Of a stretch of DNA of 64,000 bases, positions 9,463 to 18,717 are shown in pieces (the first letter of the stretch is position 1; every line of letters begins with the position of its first letter). The position numbers were made by a program, and so were the translations under genes. Under the pieces are notes generated by a model. That model worked only from the letters and a program-made list of their open reading frames with translations. It was not told the DNA's origin and made no database searches. Where the stretch lies: the NCBI RefSeq assembly GCF_013177695.1, contig NZ_WOEY01000051.1, positions 1 through 64,000 of the forward strand. The letters run 5' to 3'. The DNA comes from Paraburkholderia solitsugae. Lineage in GTDB: Bacteria > Pseudomonadota > Gammaproteobacteria > Burkholderiales > Burkholderiaceae.

Positions 9463-10401
9463 TTACTTGACGCTTGCACCTGCTGCGGCCTGATTCAGCG
9501 ATCGATTGAGCGATTCTTCCACCGCTTCGGCAATCGCCTCGATTGCAGCAGGCGGATTGGCGCCGCGTTCGGCCAGTCCGACCGCACGCCGCGACAGCAA
9601 ACCGTACAGCGCGGCGTGGTCGCCGCCGAGGCCTTCCAGCAGTGCCAACTGCTTTTCCACGACTCCCGTATCGCCACGCGACACGGGGCCGGCGAGCGCG
9701 TTGGGCAGGCCTTTGTCGCGGGCGGTTTCGATAGTGCCGGAGAGCATCGGCAGCAGTGCGCGCAGTGCGTCGTCTTCGGCAAAGCCCAGCGTGCGCCATA
9801 GTGCGACGCATTCTGCGAGGCTGCACAGCGCGAAACTGGCGGCGTAATGCGCGGCGGCGTGATACAGCATGCGGCCGCCCGCTGGAATCGACAGCGGATG
9901 ACAGCGCAGGGCGACGGCCAGCGCCGTTAGCGCGTCCTTGAGCGCGCCGTCGGCCTCGATTGTCACCGAGCAACCGGCGATACGGTCGATGTCGGCGAGA
10001 TCGCCGCTAAAGAGGTAAAGTGGGTGAAATCCGCCGATCGAGGCGCCCTGGTCGCGTGCCGGGGCCAGCAATTCGACCGGCGAGGCGCCGCTGCAATGCA
10101 CGAGCGCTTTGCCGTGTGGGCCGCTTGCCGCGTCCGCCGCGAACCGCAGAGTGTGCGCTGACGTACCGATACTGTCATCGGGAACGGCTAAAAAGACGAT
10201 GTCTGCGGCGTCGACGACCTGTTGTGGATCGTCGAATGCCGCGCAATACTCGATTTGACTGGCGAGCCGGCTGGCCGAGGCTGCCGTGCGGCTCGCCACC
10301 GCCGTGACGGGATAGCCGGCGCGTGAAAAGCTTAGCGCAAGACAGCGCGCGAGCCGGCCCGCACCGATGAAGCCGAGGCGCGGCAGAGAGGGCTGGGACA
10401 T
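9463..10401 (-). CDS. Rossmann-fold oxidoreductase with DUF2520
   Basis: A 312-residue protein. An N-terminal NAD(P)-binding motif GFIGAGRLA (residues 10-18) is followed by the VFLAVPDD and VHCSGA segments of ketopantoate-reductase-like folds, then an all-helical DUF2520 C-terminal domain from about residue 140. Members are annotated as NADP oxidoreductases of unknown substrate. Probably transcribed with the EthD gene. Confidence 0.85.
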   Translation of the reverse strand: MSQPSLPRLGFIGAGRLARCLALSFSRAGYPVTAVASRTAASASRLASQIEYCAAFDDPQQVVDAADIVFLAVPDDSIGTSAHTLRFAADAASGPHGKALVHCSGASPVELLAPARDQGASIGGFHPLYLFSGDLADIDRIAGCSVTIEADGALKDALTALAVALRCHPLSIPAGGRMLYHAAAHYAASFALCSLAECVALWRTLGFAEDDALRALLPMLSGTIETARDKGLPNALAGPVSRGDTGVVEKQLALLEGLGGDHAALYGLLSRRAVGLAERGANPPAAIEAIAEAVEESLNRSLNQAAAGASVK

Positions 10402-10643
10402 GGTTGCCTGCTCCAGACGGGATACTTGAAAGAGAAAACAGAAGTATCGCGCATCCGTCCAGCAGTGGCGTGTCCCGGCGCCGGCATTCCTCTGATCAGT
10501 GCGCGCGCGATATGGCGCCTCTGGTCGGTCATCCGGGCGCGCGCGCCCCGCGGGTCCGAAAACTGCTCACAATTTCTCCATGAGCCGGTTTGGCAGTTGC
10601 TGTTCTGGGTTTTTCGTCTCGCAGTCAGATTCGGGAGGTAACG

Positions 10644-10805
10644 ATGAATATTTTTTCTTACCGAAAGCACTTGCGGTTCTTGACGCACTCGCAGCGCCGT
10701 CGCTGGTGGGATCAGAAGAAGCGTCTGACGCCACGCGTGTGTATCAGCGGCGCGTATGTCCCGCCCAACGTCTCCAGAGAATTCGCCTATGTGAAGGTAG
10801 GCTGA
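10644..10805 (+). CDS. small basic hypothetical protein
   Basis: A 53-residue protein with a strong GGGAGGT ribosome binding site ending four bases before the ATG at 10644. It is rich in Arg, Lys and Trp (HSQRRRWWDQKKR) and ends FAYVKVG. A terminator follows at 10829-10860, so this is a well-formed single-gene unit. Family and function are not recognised. Confidence 0.65.
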   Translation: MNIFSYRKHLRFLTHSQRRRWWDQKKRLTPRVCISGAYVPPNVSREFAYVKVG

Positions 10806-10828
10806 AATACCGTCTGCTCACGTGTAAG

Positions 10829-10860
10829 AAATGCCCGGTGCGATTGCGCCGGGCATTTTT
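10829..10860 (+). terminator. rho-independent terminator
   Basis: Arms AAATGCCCGG and CCGGGCATTT with a ten-base loop and a T-run, just after the 53-residue gene. Confidence 0.85.
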
Positions 10861-11167
10861 CATTTGAGCCGTCAGAATTGAAGCTAATTTGTAATCAAAG
10901 ATTACTGACAAGTGAGGGCGCGAAGCCGCGAGACCCGCAAAGCAGTGGATTTGCGTCCGCTCGACCGCTGGCAAACCCTTAGTTCTCGGTCCGTTGCACG
11001 ACGTGTCTGGCCGGCGCTGCGCCGGTGCACATTCCGACCCATTGCCGCCAATTGCAATTTGCAACAAATGCGAACATCTCGGCGCGGTCTTTTTCGATAC
11101 ATTGATTTCATAGCATGCAACGCATGCGAAGTCGGCGACCTTAGTGGGCCGCGCCAGGAGAATAAAA
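10861..11167. other. intergenic region upstream of PXPV gene
   Basis: About 307 bases without a supported gene. It contains a small palindrome GTAATC-AAA-GATTAC at 10891-10905 in an AT-rich patch, which could be a regulator site, and CATGCAACGCATG near 11113. No confident promoter could be assigned. Confidence 0.4.
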
Positions 11168-11467
11168 GTGAAAAAGATCGTTCCGTTTGTCGTTGCCGCC
11201 GCGCTCGGCGTGGGGTTCGCTACCGCTGCGGAAGCGCATGTCTCCGTCGGTATCGGTATTGGCATTCCAATCGCACCCGCCTATCCGGTTTATGCAGCAC
11301 CGCCGCCGGTCTATTACGCGCCGCCGCCTCCGCCGGTGGTGTATGCCCCGGGCTATTACGCGCCGCCGGCAGTCGTGGTGGGTGGGTATTACGGTGGCTA
11401 TGGCCGTCCTTATTATCACCACGGCTATTACCGTGGGTATTACGGCCACGGCTACTATCGCCGCTGA
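11168..11467 (+). CDS. PXPV-type exported Pro/Tyr/Gly-rich protein
   Basis: A 99-residue protein starting at GTG 11168 behind AGGAGA. The signal peptide MKKIVPFVVAAALGVGFATAAEAH ends near residue 23; the mature protein is a low-complexity chain of PPP, YYAPP and GYY motifs resembling the PXPV repeat family of Burkholderia and Ralstonia cell-envelope proteins. Function is unknown. A similar composition is found in the small lipoprotein at 42215-42388. It is followed by a strong terminator. Confidence 0.8.
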   Translation: MKKIVPFVVAAALGVGFATAAEAHVSVGIGIGIPIAPAYPVYAAPPPVYYAPPPPPVVYAPGYYAPPAVVVGGYYGGYGRPYYHHGYYRGYYGHGYYRR

Positions 11468-11494
11468 TCGCAAGAAGCGCGCAGAGAGGTGTTG

Positions 11495-11542
11495 ACGGCG
11501 TAACGCCGGCTTGATCGCCGGGTTACGCCGTTTGTGTTTTTA
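11495..11542 (+). terminator. long-stem rho-independent terminator
   Basis: Outer arms ACGGCGTAAC and GTTACGCCGT pair perfectly and enclose a further CCGGC/GCCGG stem; the 3' side ends in TTTGTGTTTTT. Confidence 0.85.
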
Positions 11543-11613
11543 CTGCGGCATACCAAAGCACTGGCGAAGCTGGGAGAATGGCTATTTCGCCCCCGCTCTG
11601 GAGAATTTCGCCG

Positions 11614-12579
11614 ATGCAAGCGCTTCCCGCCCCCACTTTCGACGACGTACTCGACGCCGCTGCGCGTCTCGACGGCGTCGCCCACCGTACCCCTGTTCTA
11701 ACCTCAAGCACGTTCAATGAGCGCACGGGCGCGTCGGTGTTCTTCAAGTGCGAAAATTTTCAGCGCATGGGCGCCTTCAAGTTTCGCGGCGCCTACAACG
11801 CGATTTCGCATTTCAACGAGGAGCAACGCAAAGCGGGTGTGCTGACGTACTCGTCGGGTAACCACGCGCAAGCGATCGCGCTATCGGCGCGCCTTGCGGG
11901 GATTCACGCGACGATCATCATGCCGCACGACGCGCCCGCTGCCAAAGTCGCGGCGACCAAGGGCTATGGCGGCGAAGTGATCAGCTACGACCGCTACACC
12001 GAGAATCGCGAAGAGATCGGCCGGCGGCTCGCTGAAGAGCGTGGCATGACGCTGATTCCGCCATACGACCATCCGCACGTGATCGCGGGGCAGGGCACGG
12101 CGGTGAAGGAGTTGATCGAAGAAACCGGCCCGCTCGACATGCTGTTCGTTTGCCTCGGCGGGGGGGGGGTGATCGGCGGCAGCGCTTTTTTGGCGGCGGC
12201 ATTGAGCCCGGCGTGCACCGTGATCGGCGTCGAGCCCGAAGCCGGCAACGACGGCCAGCAATCGCTCGCGCGCGGCGAGATCGTGCATATCGATGCGCCG
12301 CGAACGATTGCCGACGGCGCTGCCTCCACGCACCTCGGCGACTACACGTTCGCCATCATCCGGAAACTGGTCGCGCAAATCGAAACGGTTAGCGATGAGC
12401 AGTTGATCGAGACCATGCGCTTCTTTGCGCAACGCATGAAGATCGTGGTCGAGCCGACGGGCTGCCTCGCCGCGGCTGCCGTGCTCAACGGCATCGTGCC
12501 GGTGAAGGGCAAGCGCGTGGGTGTGGTGGTGAGTGGGGGCAACGTCGATCTGGCGAAGCTGGCGCAGTATCTCGCCTGA
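11614..12579 (+). CDS. threonine/threo-3-hydroxyaspartate dehydratase-like PLP enzyme
   Basis: A 321-residue fold-type II PLP enzyme. FKFRGAYNA holds the Schiff-base lysine at Lys56, SSGNHAQA is the substrate loop near residue 80, and CLGGGGVIGG (residues 180-189) is the phosphate-binding glycine loop. Length and motifs fit the serine racemase/threo-3-hydroxyaspartate ammonia-lyase/catabolic threonine dehydratase group, without the regulatory ACT domain of IlvA; the exact substrate is open. The ATG at 11614 follows GGAGAA by eight bases and is preferred over the upstream 11578. The glycine loop is encoded by a run of ten G (12160-12169). Confidence 0.88.
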   Translation: MQALPAPTFDDVLDAAARLDGVAHRTPVLTSSTFNERTGASVFFKCENFQRMGAFKFRGAYNAISHFNEEQRKAGVLTYSSGNHAQAIALSARLAGIHATIIMPHDAPAAKVAATKGYGGEVISYDRYTENREEIGRRLAEERGMTLIPPYDHPHVIAGQGTAVKELIEETGPLDMLFVCLGGGGVIGGSAFLAAALSPACTVIGVEPEAGNDGQQSLARGEIVHIDAPRTIADGAASTHLGDYTFAIIRKLVAQIETVSDEQLIETMRFFAQRMKIVVEPTGCLAAAAVLNGIVPVKGKRVGVVVSGGNVDLAKLAQYLA

Positions 12580-12628
12580 TAGGCTTTACCGCTTTACGCC
12601 GCGCGGCACACGTTGAAATCGATGGAAC

Positions 12629-12655
12629 ACGGCTCGCTATGGCGAGCCGTTTTTT
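12629..12655 (+). terminator. rho-independent terminator
   Basis: ACGGCTCGC and GCGAGCCGT arms with a four-base loop and six T, ending the dehydratase gene immediately before the convergent LysE gene. Confidence 0.85.
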
Positions 12656-13333
12656 CTAGCTTGCCACCGGGGCGGTTTGCACGATCAGATCGTGATACCC
12701 GTTCACGATCACGCTATACGAGAAGTACGCGAACAGCAGCGCCGACAACACGTGGCACGCGCGCAGCAAGCCGGTGCCGGCGCGTTTGCGGCCGTGGCTG
12801 CCGAGTCCGCAGAGAAAGATCGTCCAGCACAAGCCACCCAGGAAGAAGCCGCCGAGGAACACCGGCGCAGTCGTCACACTGGTGGCGCCGGCTTTCGCGA
12901 TAAGCGCGCCGCCGACTGCGGCGAACCACAGAATCGCCGAAGGCGACGACATCGCCAGCAATACGCCGCGCAAGAAACCGCGCCATGGGGAAAGATGTGA
13001 CGCTTTGGCGTCCGCTTCTCCGGCAACGGCCGGTGCCGACGCCGGGAACAGTGCTTCACGCGCCATCTTCCACGTGAGAAACAGCAGGATCGCCGCGCCG
13101 CCGATCCACACTACCCAGCGCACCGATTCGAATTGCAGCAGCGCAGCCATTCCCGCAAGCGCGAGCGCAGCATAAACCAGATCGCCGAAACAGGAACCGA
13201 GGCCCAACCAGAAGCCCGGTTTGAAGCCGTGCGACAGCGTCAACGAAATCATCGCGACGTTGACGAGACCGATATCCAGACACAACGACAACGACAGAAA
13301 AAAACCATCCGACATCATTGAAAAGGCATGCAT
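12656..13333 (-). CDS. LysE-family amino acid exporter
   Basis: A 225-residue inner membrane protein of the LysE/RhtB translocator family, which exports amino acids or related metabolites. Five to six hydrophobic segments are visible; the N-terminal region with DIGLVNVAMISLTLSHGFKPG matches the conserved LysE start (GP.N...... followed by G...G). The central loop (about residues 95-115) is Ala-rich. Substrate unknown. Convergent with the dehydratase gene, stop codons separated only by the terminator. Confidence 0.85.
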   Translation of the reverse strand: MHAFSMMSDGFFLSLSLCLDIGLVNVAMISLTLSHGFKPGFWLGLGSCFGDLVYAALALAGMAALLQFESVRWVVWIGGAAILLFLTWKMAREALFPASAPAVAGEADAKASHLSPWRGFLRGVLLAMSSPSAILWFAAVGGALIAKAGATSVTTAPVFLGGFFLGGLCWTIFLCGLGSHGRKRAGTGLLRACHVLSALLFAYFSYSVIVNGYHDLIVQTAPVAS

Positions 13334-13459
13334 CCGCGCAACCGCTCCATCAGTTTTGTTATTCAGACTTGTTCGCGCGCGAGCGATCCGGCGGGTGACG
13401 GGATCGCTTCGATGCCGACAGAATCCTAAAAATTCCAGAGTGTGATTCGGGATCTGTTT

Positions 13460-15028
13460 TTACAGTCCCAACTCATCCCACAAGGTATCGATGCGTTGTT
13501 TGACCGCCTTGTCCATCTCGATTGGGCGGCCCCATTCGCGATCGGTTTCGCCAGGCCATTTGTTGGTCGCGTCAAGTCCCATCTTCGATCCGAGACCGGC
13601 CACCGGTGAGGCGAAATCCAGATAGTCGATCGGCGTGCGGTCGACCAGCACGGTGTCGCGCGCCGGATCGATACGCGTGGTGATGGCCCAGATCACTTCT
13701 TTCCAGTCGCGGATATTCACGTCCTCGTCGACCACGACGATGAATTTCGTATACATGAATTGCCGCAGGAAGCTCCACACGCCGAACATCACGCGTTTGG
13801 CGTGGCCGGGGTAGCTCTTCTTCATCTGCACGATCGCCATCCGGTAGCTGCATCCTTCGGGCGGCAGATAGAAATCGGTAATCTCGGTGAACTGCTTCTG
13901 CAACAGCGGCACGAACACTTCGTTGAGTGCAACGCCGAGCACGGCGGGCTCATCGGGCGGTTTGCCGGTGTAGGTGGAGTGGTAGATCGCGTCGCGCCGC
14001 ATGGTGATGCGCTCGACCGTGAAGACGGGAAACCACTCCTGCTCGTTGTAATAGCCGGTGTGGTCGCCATAGGGGCCTTCCAGCGCATGTTCGTAAGCCG
14101 CTGAGGCGCCTTTGAGCGGCCGTGGCGGCGCGCCTGCGGGCGCGGGCGAGGGCGTGCCTTCCTGTGGATAGATGAAGCCTTCCAGAACGATCTCCGCGCG
14201 CGCGGGCACCTGCAAGCCGTCGACGCCTGGCGTGATGCACTTCGCGAGTTCGGTGCGGCCGCCGCGCAGCAGTCCGGCGAACTGGTATTCAGAGAGCGTG
14301 TCAGGGACCGGCGTGACCGCACCGAGGATGGTCGCGGGGTCGGCGCCCAACACCACGGCCACGGGATACGGTTTGCCCGGATTCTGCAGCGCGAACTCGC
14401 GAAAATCGAGTGCGCCGCCGCGATGGGCGAGCCATCGCATGATCAGTTTGTTACGCCCGATCAGTTGCTGGCGATATATGCCTAAATTTTGTCGGCTCTT
14501 ATTCGGGCCTTTTGTGACGGTCAGGCCCCATGTGATCAGCGGCCCCGCATCGCCCGGCCAGCAGGTCTGAATCGGCAGCTTTCCGAGGTCGACGTCGCTG
14601 CCCTCCCAGACGATCTCCTGGCAGGGCGGCGCGCTCACCGTTTTGGGCGCCATGTCCCAAACCGCCTTCGCGAGCGAGAACAGTTTGCCCGCGTCCTTGA
14701 GCCCCTTCGGCGGCTCCGGTTCCTTCAATGCGGAGAGCAGGCGGCCGACGTCGCGCAACGACTCCAGCGCCGCGCCATCGCCTTCACCCGCTTGCGCGTC
14801 GATCCCCATGCCGAGCGCGACGCGCCGCGGCGTGCCGAACAGGTTGCCGAGGACCGGGAACGCGTGCTGCTGCTGGCTCTCAAACAACAACGCCGGACCG
14901 CCCGCGCGCAGCACGCGGTCGCACAATTCGGTCATTTCCAGGACGGGCGAGACGTTTTGCGAGATGCGGCGCAGTTCACCGATCGTTTCGAGACGGCCGA
15001 CGAAATCGCGCAGGTCTTTGTATTTCAT
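13460..15028 (-). CDS. ubiD: UbiD family decarboxylase (3-octaprenyl-4-hydroxybenzoate)
   Basis: A 522-residue prenylated-FMN-dependent decarboxylase acting in ubiquinone synthesis. The opening [14 protein letters not shown] is the conserved UbiD start, so the ATG at 15026-15028 is used rather than the frame start at 15052. Recognisable blocks include [30 protein letters not shown] and DLGK, and the length fits the UbiD group. It stands alone with no ubiX beside it. Confidence 0.92.
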   Translation of the reverse strand: MKYKDLRDFVGRLETIGELRRISQNVSPVLEMTELCDRVLRAGGPALLFESQQQHAFPVLGNLFGTPRRVALGMGIDAQAGEGDGAALESLRDVGRLLSALKEPEPPKGLKDAGKLFSLAKAVWDMAPKTVSAPPCQEIVWEGSDVDLGKLPIQTCWPGDAGPLITWGLTVTKGPNKSRQNLGIYRQQLIGRNKLIMRWLAHRGGALDFREFALQNPGKPYPVAVVLGADPATILGAVTPVPDTLSEYQFAGLLRGGRTELAKCITPGVDGLQVPARAEIVLEGFIYPQEGTPSPAPAGAPPRPLKGASAAYEHALEGPYGDHTGYYNEQEWFPVFTVERITMRRDAIYHSTYTGKPPDEPAVLGVALNEVFVPLLQKQFTEITDFYLPPEGCSYRMAIVQMKKSYPGHAKRVMFGVWSFLRQFMYTKFIVVVDEDVNIRDWKEVIWAITTRIDPARDTVLVDRTPIDYLDFASPVAGLGSKMGLDATNKWPGETDREWGRPIEMDKAVKQRIDTLWDELGL

Positions 15029-15259
15029 CTGGTGCGGTAGAGAGCCGCGCAAGCGGCAAAAAGGAAGGGCGCCGCGGGGCTTCGCGGGGCCAAAACGATT
15101 GTCGATTTTACCTGTGTTGGCGGGCGCACGTAGATTGGCCCAACGGTCAACTTTGGAAGGGGTAATTGAGATAGCTCAAGAAGCGCGCGCCGCGCGGTTT
15201 TCGGCGGACTGAACACTGTTCATTATTACAATTAGTTATAGATTTGCTTATTTATAGTG

Positions 15260-15288
15260 TTGACGATCTATAAAACCCTGCATAGAAT
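15260..15288 (+). promoter_or_regulatory. predicted sigma-70 promoter
   Basis: TTGACG (15260-15265), a 17-base spacer and TAGAAT (15283-15288) in an AT-rich patch. It is about 340 bases before the lytic transglycosylase gene, leaving room for a short RNA ahead of it. Confidence 0.6.
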
Positions 15289-15294
15289 CCGTCC

Positions 15295-15435
15295 ACATTG
15301 GTTGCAGGGCGTGAACCTTTTTACCACCGCCCCCGGTCCCTTCAGACGCAACGCGTCACCGCTTGCCGACCCCCTGCACGGTATTTGGCGGTCTTACTGA
15401 AGTTCTCGCCAGCGCCTGTTGACGCTGGTTTTTCG
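15295..15435 (+). ncRNA. candidate small RNA
   Basis: A transcript starting at the promoter 15260-15288 would meet a hairpin CCAGCG/CGCTGG (15409-15428) followed by TTTTT, a credible terminator, after about 140 bases. Within it GCAGGG near 15303 can pair with CCCTGC near 15373, and CTTCAG with CTGAAG. No protein with a ribosome binding site is visible. It could be an independent sRNA or an attenuated leader of the lytic transglycosylase gene; I could not match it to a known family. Confidence 0.4.
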
Positions 15436-15436
15436 C

Positions 15437-15518
15437 GTGGGAGCCTCCGCCTGCATGTTTTTTGGCATGCCGCGGGCCTCTTTTCAAGATGGCTCCCCAC
15501 AAACGGTATATGCCGTTT
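15437..15518 (+). other. further hairpins in the lytic transglycosylase leader
   Basis: GTGGGAGCC (15437-15445) pairs with GGCTCCCCAC (15491-15500) with one bulged base and encloses GCATG/CATGC (15453-15470). A second hairpin AAACGG/CCGTTT lies at 15501-15518. The rest of the stretch to 15635 shows nothing I can name. Confidence 0.4.
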
Positions 15519-15635
15519 TCCCGACGTCGCTGCTGCCCTAACCAGACAGTGCGCGCGATGTCTTGACTCTGCGAACGTGTGTTACCGCCTGTTCAACTGG
15601 CGGAGTTCGCGGATCATGCAACATGGGAGATCTGA

Positions 15636-16805
15636 ATGAACGCCTGGTTATCGTGGCGTCCCGATGAGCGTATCGCGCAAGTTGTGCGTGGTGCGTTGCG
15701 TCGCGGGACGCGAATGAGTCATCACCTGTTCAGCATCGTCGGTGGTATCGCCGTCGTGCTGGCCGTTACGCTGTGGCTGATGCCAGCTTTGCGCGGCACC
15801 CTTGCCGCCAAGCTGATGCCGGTCATTTCCGCCGCTGTGCAGGCCGGTCCCGCCCGTCTGCTGCAGGGCAACCCGCTGCCGGCTTTCGGGCCGCCTCGTG
15901 CGTCCTCTGACGAGGCGCTGTCCGCGAATTCGACCAGTAGCGACGCCACTGGCGGTGCGAACAGTCCCGTCACCGCCAGCAATACCAGCTACGACGGTGC
16001 CTTCGACGGCACCGGCACGTCCGGCACGGGCGTGGTGGCGGCGCTGAACGGCCTCGACCCGCGCACCATGCAGAGCGTGTCCGCACTGGCGCGGCTGATC
16101 CCGGCGCAGCGCGTCTCGGCCGACGCGCGCGACGATCATGTGCTGGTCTCGGCCCGCGAGCAGGATCTGGTTTCTTCATACTTGGCGCGGCGCTATCGCG
16201 TCGCTCAGGAGCCCGTTAGCGAGCTCGTGAAGGCAGCGTTCGACACCGGCCGCGAAGTCGGTCTCGACCCGCTTCTCCTGCTGTCCGTGATGGCAATCGA
16301 ATCGGGCTTCAACCCGTACGCCGAGAGCGGCGTGGGTGCGCAGGGCCTGATGCAGGTGATGTCTAAGGTTCACTCTGACAAATTCCAGTATTTCGGTGGC
16401 CAGAGCGCTGCGCTCGAACCGTTGGCGAACATCAAGGTGGGTGCGCTGGTGCTGAAGGATTGCATCTCACGCGGCGGTTCGCTGCCGGGTGGTTTGCGTC
16501 TCTACGTCGGCTCGACCTCGCAGGACGACGGCGGCTACGGCGCCAAGGTGATGGCCGAGCGTGGTCGTCTGCGCGATGTGGCGCGTGGCCGCAAGGTGCC
16601 GATCAACGCACCGCAGGCGCCGGTTTTGACGGCGTCGAACACGGCGCCGGCTGCATCGACTAACGGCAAACGCGTGCAGGTGACGCTGGATGGCGGGCAT
16701 CCGTTGAGCGCGGCAGCGCCCGTGAAAGCGCCGGTGTCCGATCAGGACGACGCCAGTTCCAATGCCACCAAGCATGTGGCATCGGCCTCGGAGCTGGGCG
16801 CTTGA
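15636..16805 (+). CDS. membrane-anchored lytic transglycosylase (SLT)
   Basis: A 389-residue protein with an N-terminal membrane segment (about residues 29-52), a Ser/Thr/Gly-rich linker (about 90-135) and an SLT lysozyme-like domain (about 190-310). The motif MAIESGFNPYAES carries the catalytic Glu222 and is followed by GAQGLMQVM. It should cleave peptidoglycan glycan strands from the periplasmic side. The C-terminal 80 residues are Ala/Val-rich and of low complexity. A terminator follows at 16853-16877. Confidence 0.9.
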   Translation: MNAWLSWRPDERIAQVVRGALRRGTRMSHHLFSIVGGIAVVLAVTLWLMPALRGTLAAKLMPVISAAVQAGPARLLQGNPLPAFGPPRASSDEALSANSTSSDATGGANSPVTASNTSYDGAFDGTGTSGTGVVAALNGLDPRTMQSVSALARLIPAQRVSADARDDHVLVSAREQDLVSSYLARRYRVAQEPVSELVKAAFDTGREVGLDPLLLLSVMAIESGFNPYAESGVGAQGLMQVMSKVHSDKFQYFGGQSAALEPLANIKVGALVLKDCISRGGSLPGGLRLYVGSTSQDDGGYGAKVMAERGRLRDVARGRKVPINAPQAPVLTASNTAPAASTNGKRVQVTLDGGHPLSAAAPVKAPVSDQDDASSNATKHVASASELGA

Positions 16806-16850
16806 TGTTGATGTAACGCAGGTTGCCTGGCATGAGACGGCGGCAGGTAT

Positions 16851-16880
16851 AAAAAAGGACACCTCGAGTGTCCTTTTCCT
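16851..16880 (+). terminator. rho-independent terminator
   Basis: AAAAGGACAC (16853-16862) and GTGTCCTTTT (16868-16877) with a five-base loop, after the lytic transglycosylase gene. Confidence 0.85.
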
Positions 16881-16996
16881 TTTGCGGCTGGCACTTGCGG
16901 TGGCCTGCTCGGCTGTGAGGCCCGCGTCACAGGCATTGCAATCCGCCGCGCCGGACCTTTTGGGGGCTCAACCCCACAGCGCTTATGCCTGTTCGG

Positions 16997-18193
16997 TCAA
17001 TGCCGTCCGAAGAGCTTCGCCAGCCGCTCCACTGCTTCTTCCAGCTTCGGCAGGGCGGTGGCATACGATAGCCGGATGTAGTCCTTCGGCGCGTGCGTGC
17101 CGAAGTCCATGCCCGGCACCAACACCACACCTGCTTCGTGCAGCATCGCCTTGGTTAGCGCCGCGCTGTCTCCGGCCGCCTGATGCGCGACCGTGCGGCA
17201 ATCGGCGTACACATAGAACGCGCCGTCAGGCATCACCGGCACCGAGAAGCCCAACGATTCGAGCGCCGGTGCAATGAAGTCGCGGCGGCGCTTGAATTCA
17301 AGGCGGCGCGCTTCGTAGATGGCGATCGTTTCCGGTTCGAAGCAGGCCAGCGCCGCATGCTGCGCGAGTGCCGACGCGCAGATGAACAGGTTCTGCGCGA
17401 GCTTTTCGAACGCGCCGACCATGCCGGGCGGCACCACCAGCCAGCCCAAACGCCAGCCGGTCATGTTGAAGTACTTCGAAAAGCTATTGACCGTGATGAC
17501 GTCGTCACCGTACGAGAGTGCCGAGACGGGCTTCGCGTCGTAGCTCAGGCCCTGATAGATCTCGTCGACGATCGTAAAGCCGCCACGGGCCCGCACGGTT
17601 TTGACGATGCGTTCGAGCTCAGCGGGTTCGATCGACGTGCCGGTCGGGTTCGACGGCGACGCCAGCAGCACGCCACGGGTGCGCTCGTTCCACAGGCGCT
17701 CGACGTCGGCGGCAGTCAGCTGAAAGCGTTCGGCCGGCCCGCTTGGCACCATCACCGGCTTGCCTTCAGCCGCGATCACGAAATGACGGTTGCACGGGTA
17801 GCACGGGTCGGGCATCAGCACTTCATCGTCGCGATCAACCAGCGCCGCGCAAGCCAGCAGCAGCGCGGCAGACGCGCCGGCGGTGATGACGATACGCGCC
17901 GGATCGACGCTGACGCCGCAGAACTCAGCGTAATGCGCCGAGATCGCCTCGCGCAGCGCGTGCAGGCCGAGCGCATTGGTGTATTGCGTGACGCCGCGGC
18001 GCAGGGCGCTCGCGGCCGCCTCGATGACCGGCTCGGGGGCGGTGAAATCGGGTTCACCGATTCCCATGTGTATGATGTCGCGCCCATCGCGCTCGAGCAG
18101 CGCGGCCTCCTTGGCCAGCTCCATCACATAGAAAGGCTGGATGGCGTCGACGCGGGCAGCAAGCCGCACCAAGGGTTCGGTCATGGAGTTCAT
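16997..18193 (-). CDS. class I/II PLP aminotransferase
   Basis: A 398-residue fold-type I aminotransferase of the aspartate aminotransferase superfamily. SPSNPTGT carries the conserved Asn, FTIVDEIYQGL the Asp-x-x-Tyr pair and NSFSKYFNMTGWRLGW the PLP lysine at Lys240. Similar genes are annotated as AspC-like or aromatic/alanine aminotransferases; the sequence does not settle the substrate. The start at 18193 or the Met three codons later (18184) are both possible. It lies 89 bases downstream of nusB on the same strand. Confidence 0.9.
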   Translation of the reverse strand: MNSMTEPLVRLAARVDAIQPFYVMELAKEAALLERDGRDIIHMGIGEPDFTAPEPVIEAAASALRRGVTQYTNALGLHALREAISAHYAEFCGVSVDPARIVITAGASAALLLACAALVDRDDEVLMPDPCYPCNRHFVIAAEGKPVMVPSGPAERFQLTAADVERLWNERTRGVLLASPSNPTGTSIEPAELERIVKTVRARGGFTIVDEIYQGLSYDAKPVSALSYGDDVITVNSFSKYFNMTGWRLGWLVVPPGMVGAFEKLAQNLFICASALAQHAALACFEPETIAIYEARRLEFKRRRDFIAPALESLGFSVPVMPDGAFYVYADCRTVAHQAAGDSAALTKAMLHEAGVVLVPGMDFGTHAPKDYIRLSYATALPKLEEAVERLAKLFGRH

Positions 18194-18282
18194 ACGATCA
18201 AATCCAGTTCAGAAGCAAAAGCGGGACGGCGCTGCGCACATAGGTTCATGCGCGCAGCGCCGTCCTTGCAAGCACCCTACGC

Positions 18283-18717
18283 TCAATGCTTGCGAGCCGC
18301 CTGCGTTTCAGCAGCGCGCAGTTGTGCCGACAGCTTGTCCAGCACACCGTTCACGTACTTGTAGCCGTCCGCGCCGCCAAACGTCTTGGCGAGTTCGACC
18401 GCTTCGTTAATGACCACGCGATAGGGGATATCGACGTGATTCTTCAACTCGAACGCGGCGACCAGTAGCACGGCGCGTTCGACCGGCGAAAGCTGGTCGA
18501 TCGGGCGGTCGAGGCACGGTGCGATGTCCGCGGAGAGCGCTTCCGAATCGCGGATCACGCCGTGCAGGATGGCGTCCAGATGTTCGTGGTCGGCCTTGTC
18601 GAAACCTTGCGCGCCGCGCAGCTGCGCGTCGATTTCACCGCCGGGCGAGCCCGACAGCAGCCACTGGTAAAGCCCCTGCGTGGCCAGTTCGCGGGAGCGT
18701 CGGCGTGCGCTCTTCAT
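18283..18717 (-). CDS. nusB: transcription antitermination factor NusB
   Basis: A 144-residue all-helical RNA-binding protein that joins NusE (S10) at boxA to prevent premature termination of rRNA transcripts. [17 protein letters not shown] is the conserved arginine-rich start, and the [20 protein letters not shown] and [14 protein letters not shown] blocks are diagnostic. Its ATG overlaps the ribH stop (18714-18717, ATGA), so translation is coupled, the common ribH-nusB arrangement. Confidence 0.97.
   Translation of the reverse strand: MKSARRRSRELATQGLYQWLLSGSPGGEIDAQLRGAQGFDKADHEHLDAILHGVIRDSEALSADIAPCLDRPIDQLSPVERAVLLVAAFELKNHVDIPYRVVINEAVELAKTFGGADGYKYVNGVLDKLSAQLRAAETQAARKH

Noticed and set aside
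15298..15639. 113-codon frame in the leader of the lytic transglycosylase gene
   Set aside because: TTG start without ribosome binding site, random composition and overlap with hairpins; leader RNA is the better explanation.
17183..18364. 393-codon plus-strand frame opposite the aminotransferase
   Set aside because: Low-complexity Arg/Asp composition and full overlap with a well-conserved gene; shadow frame.
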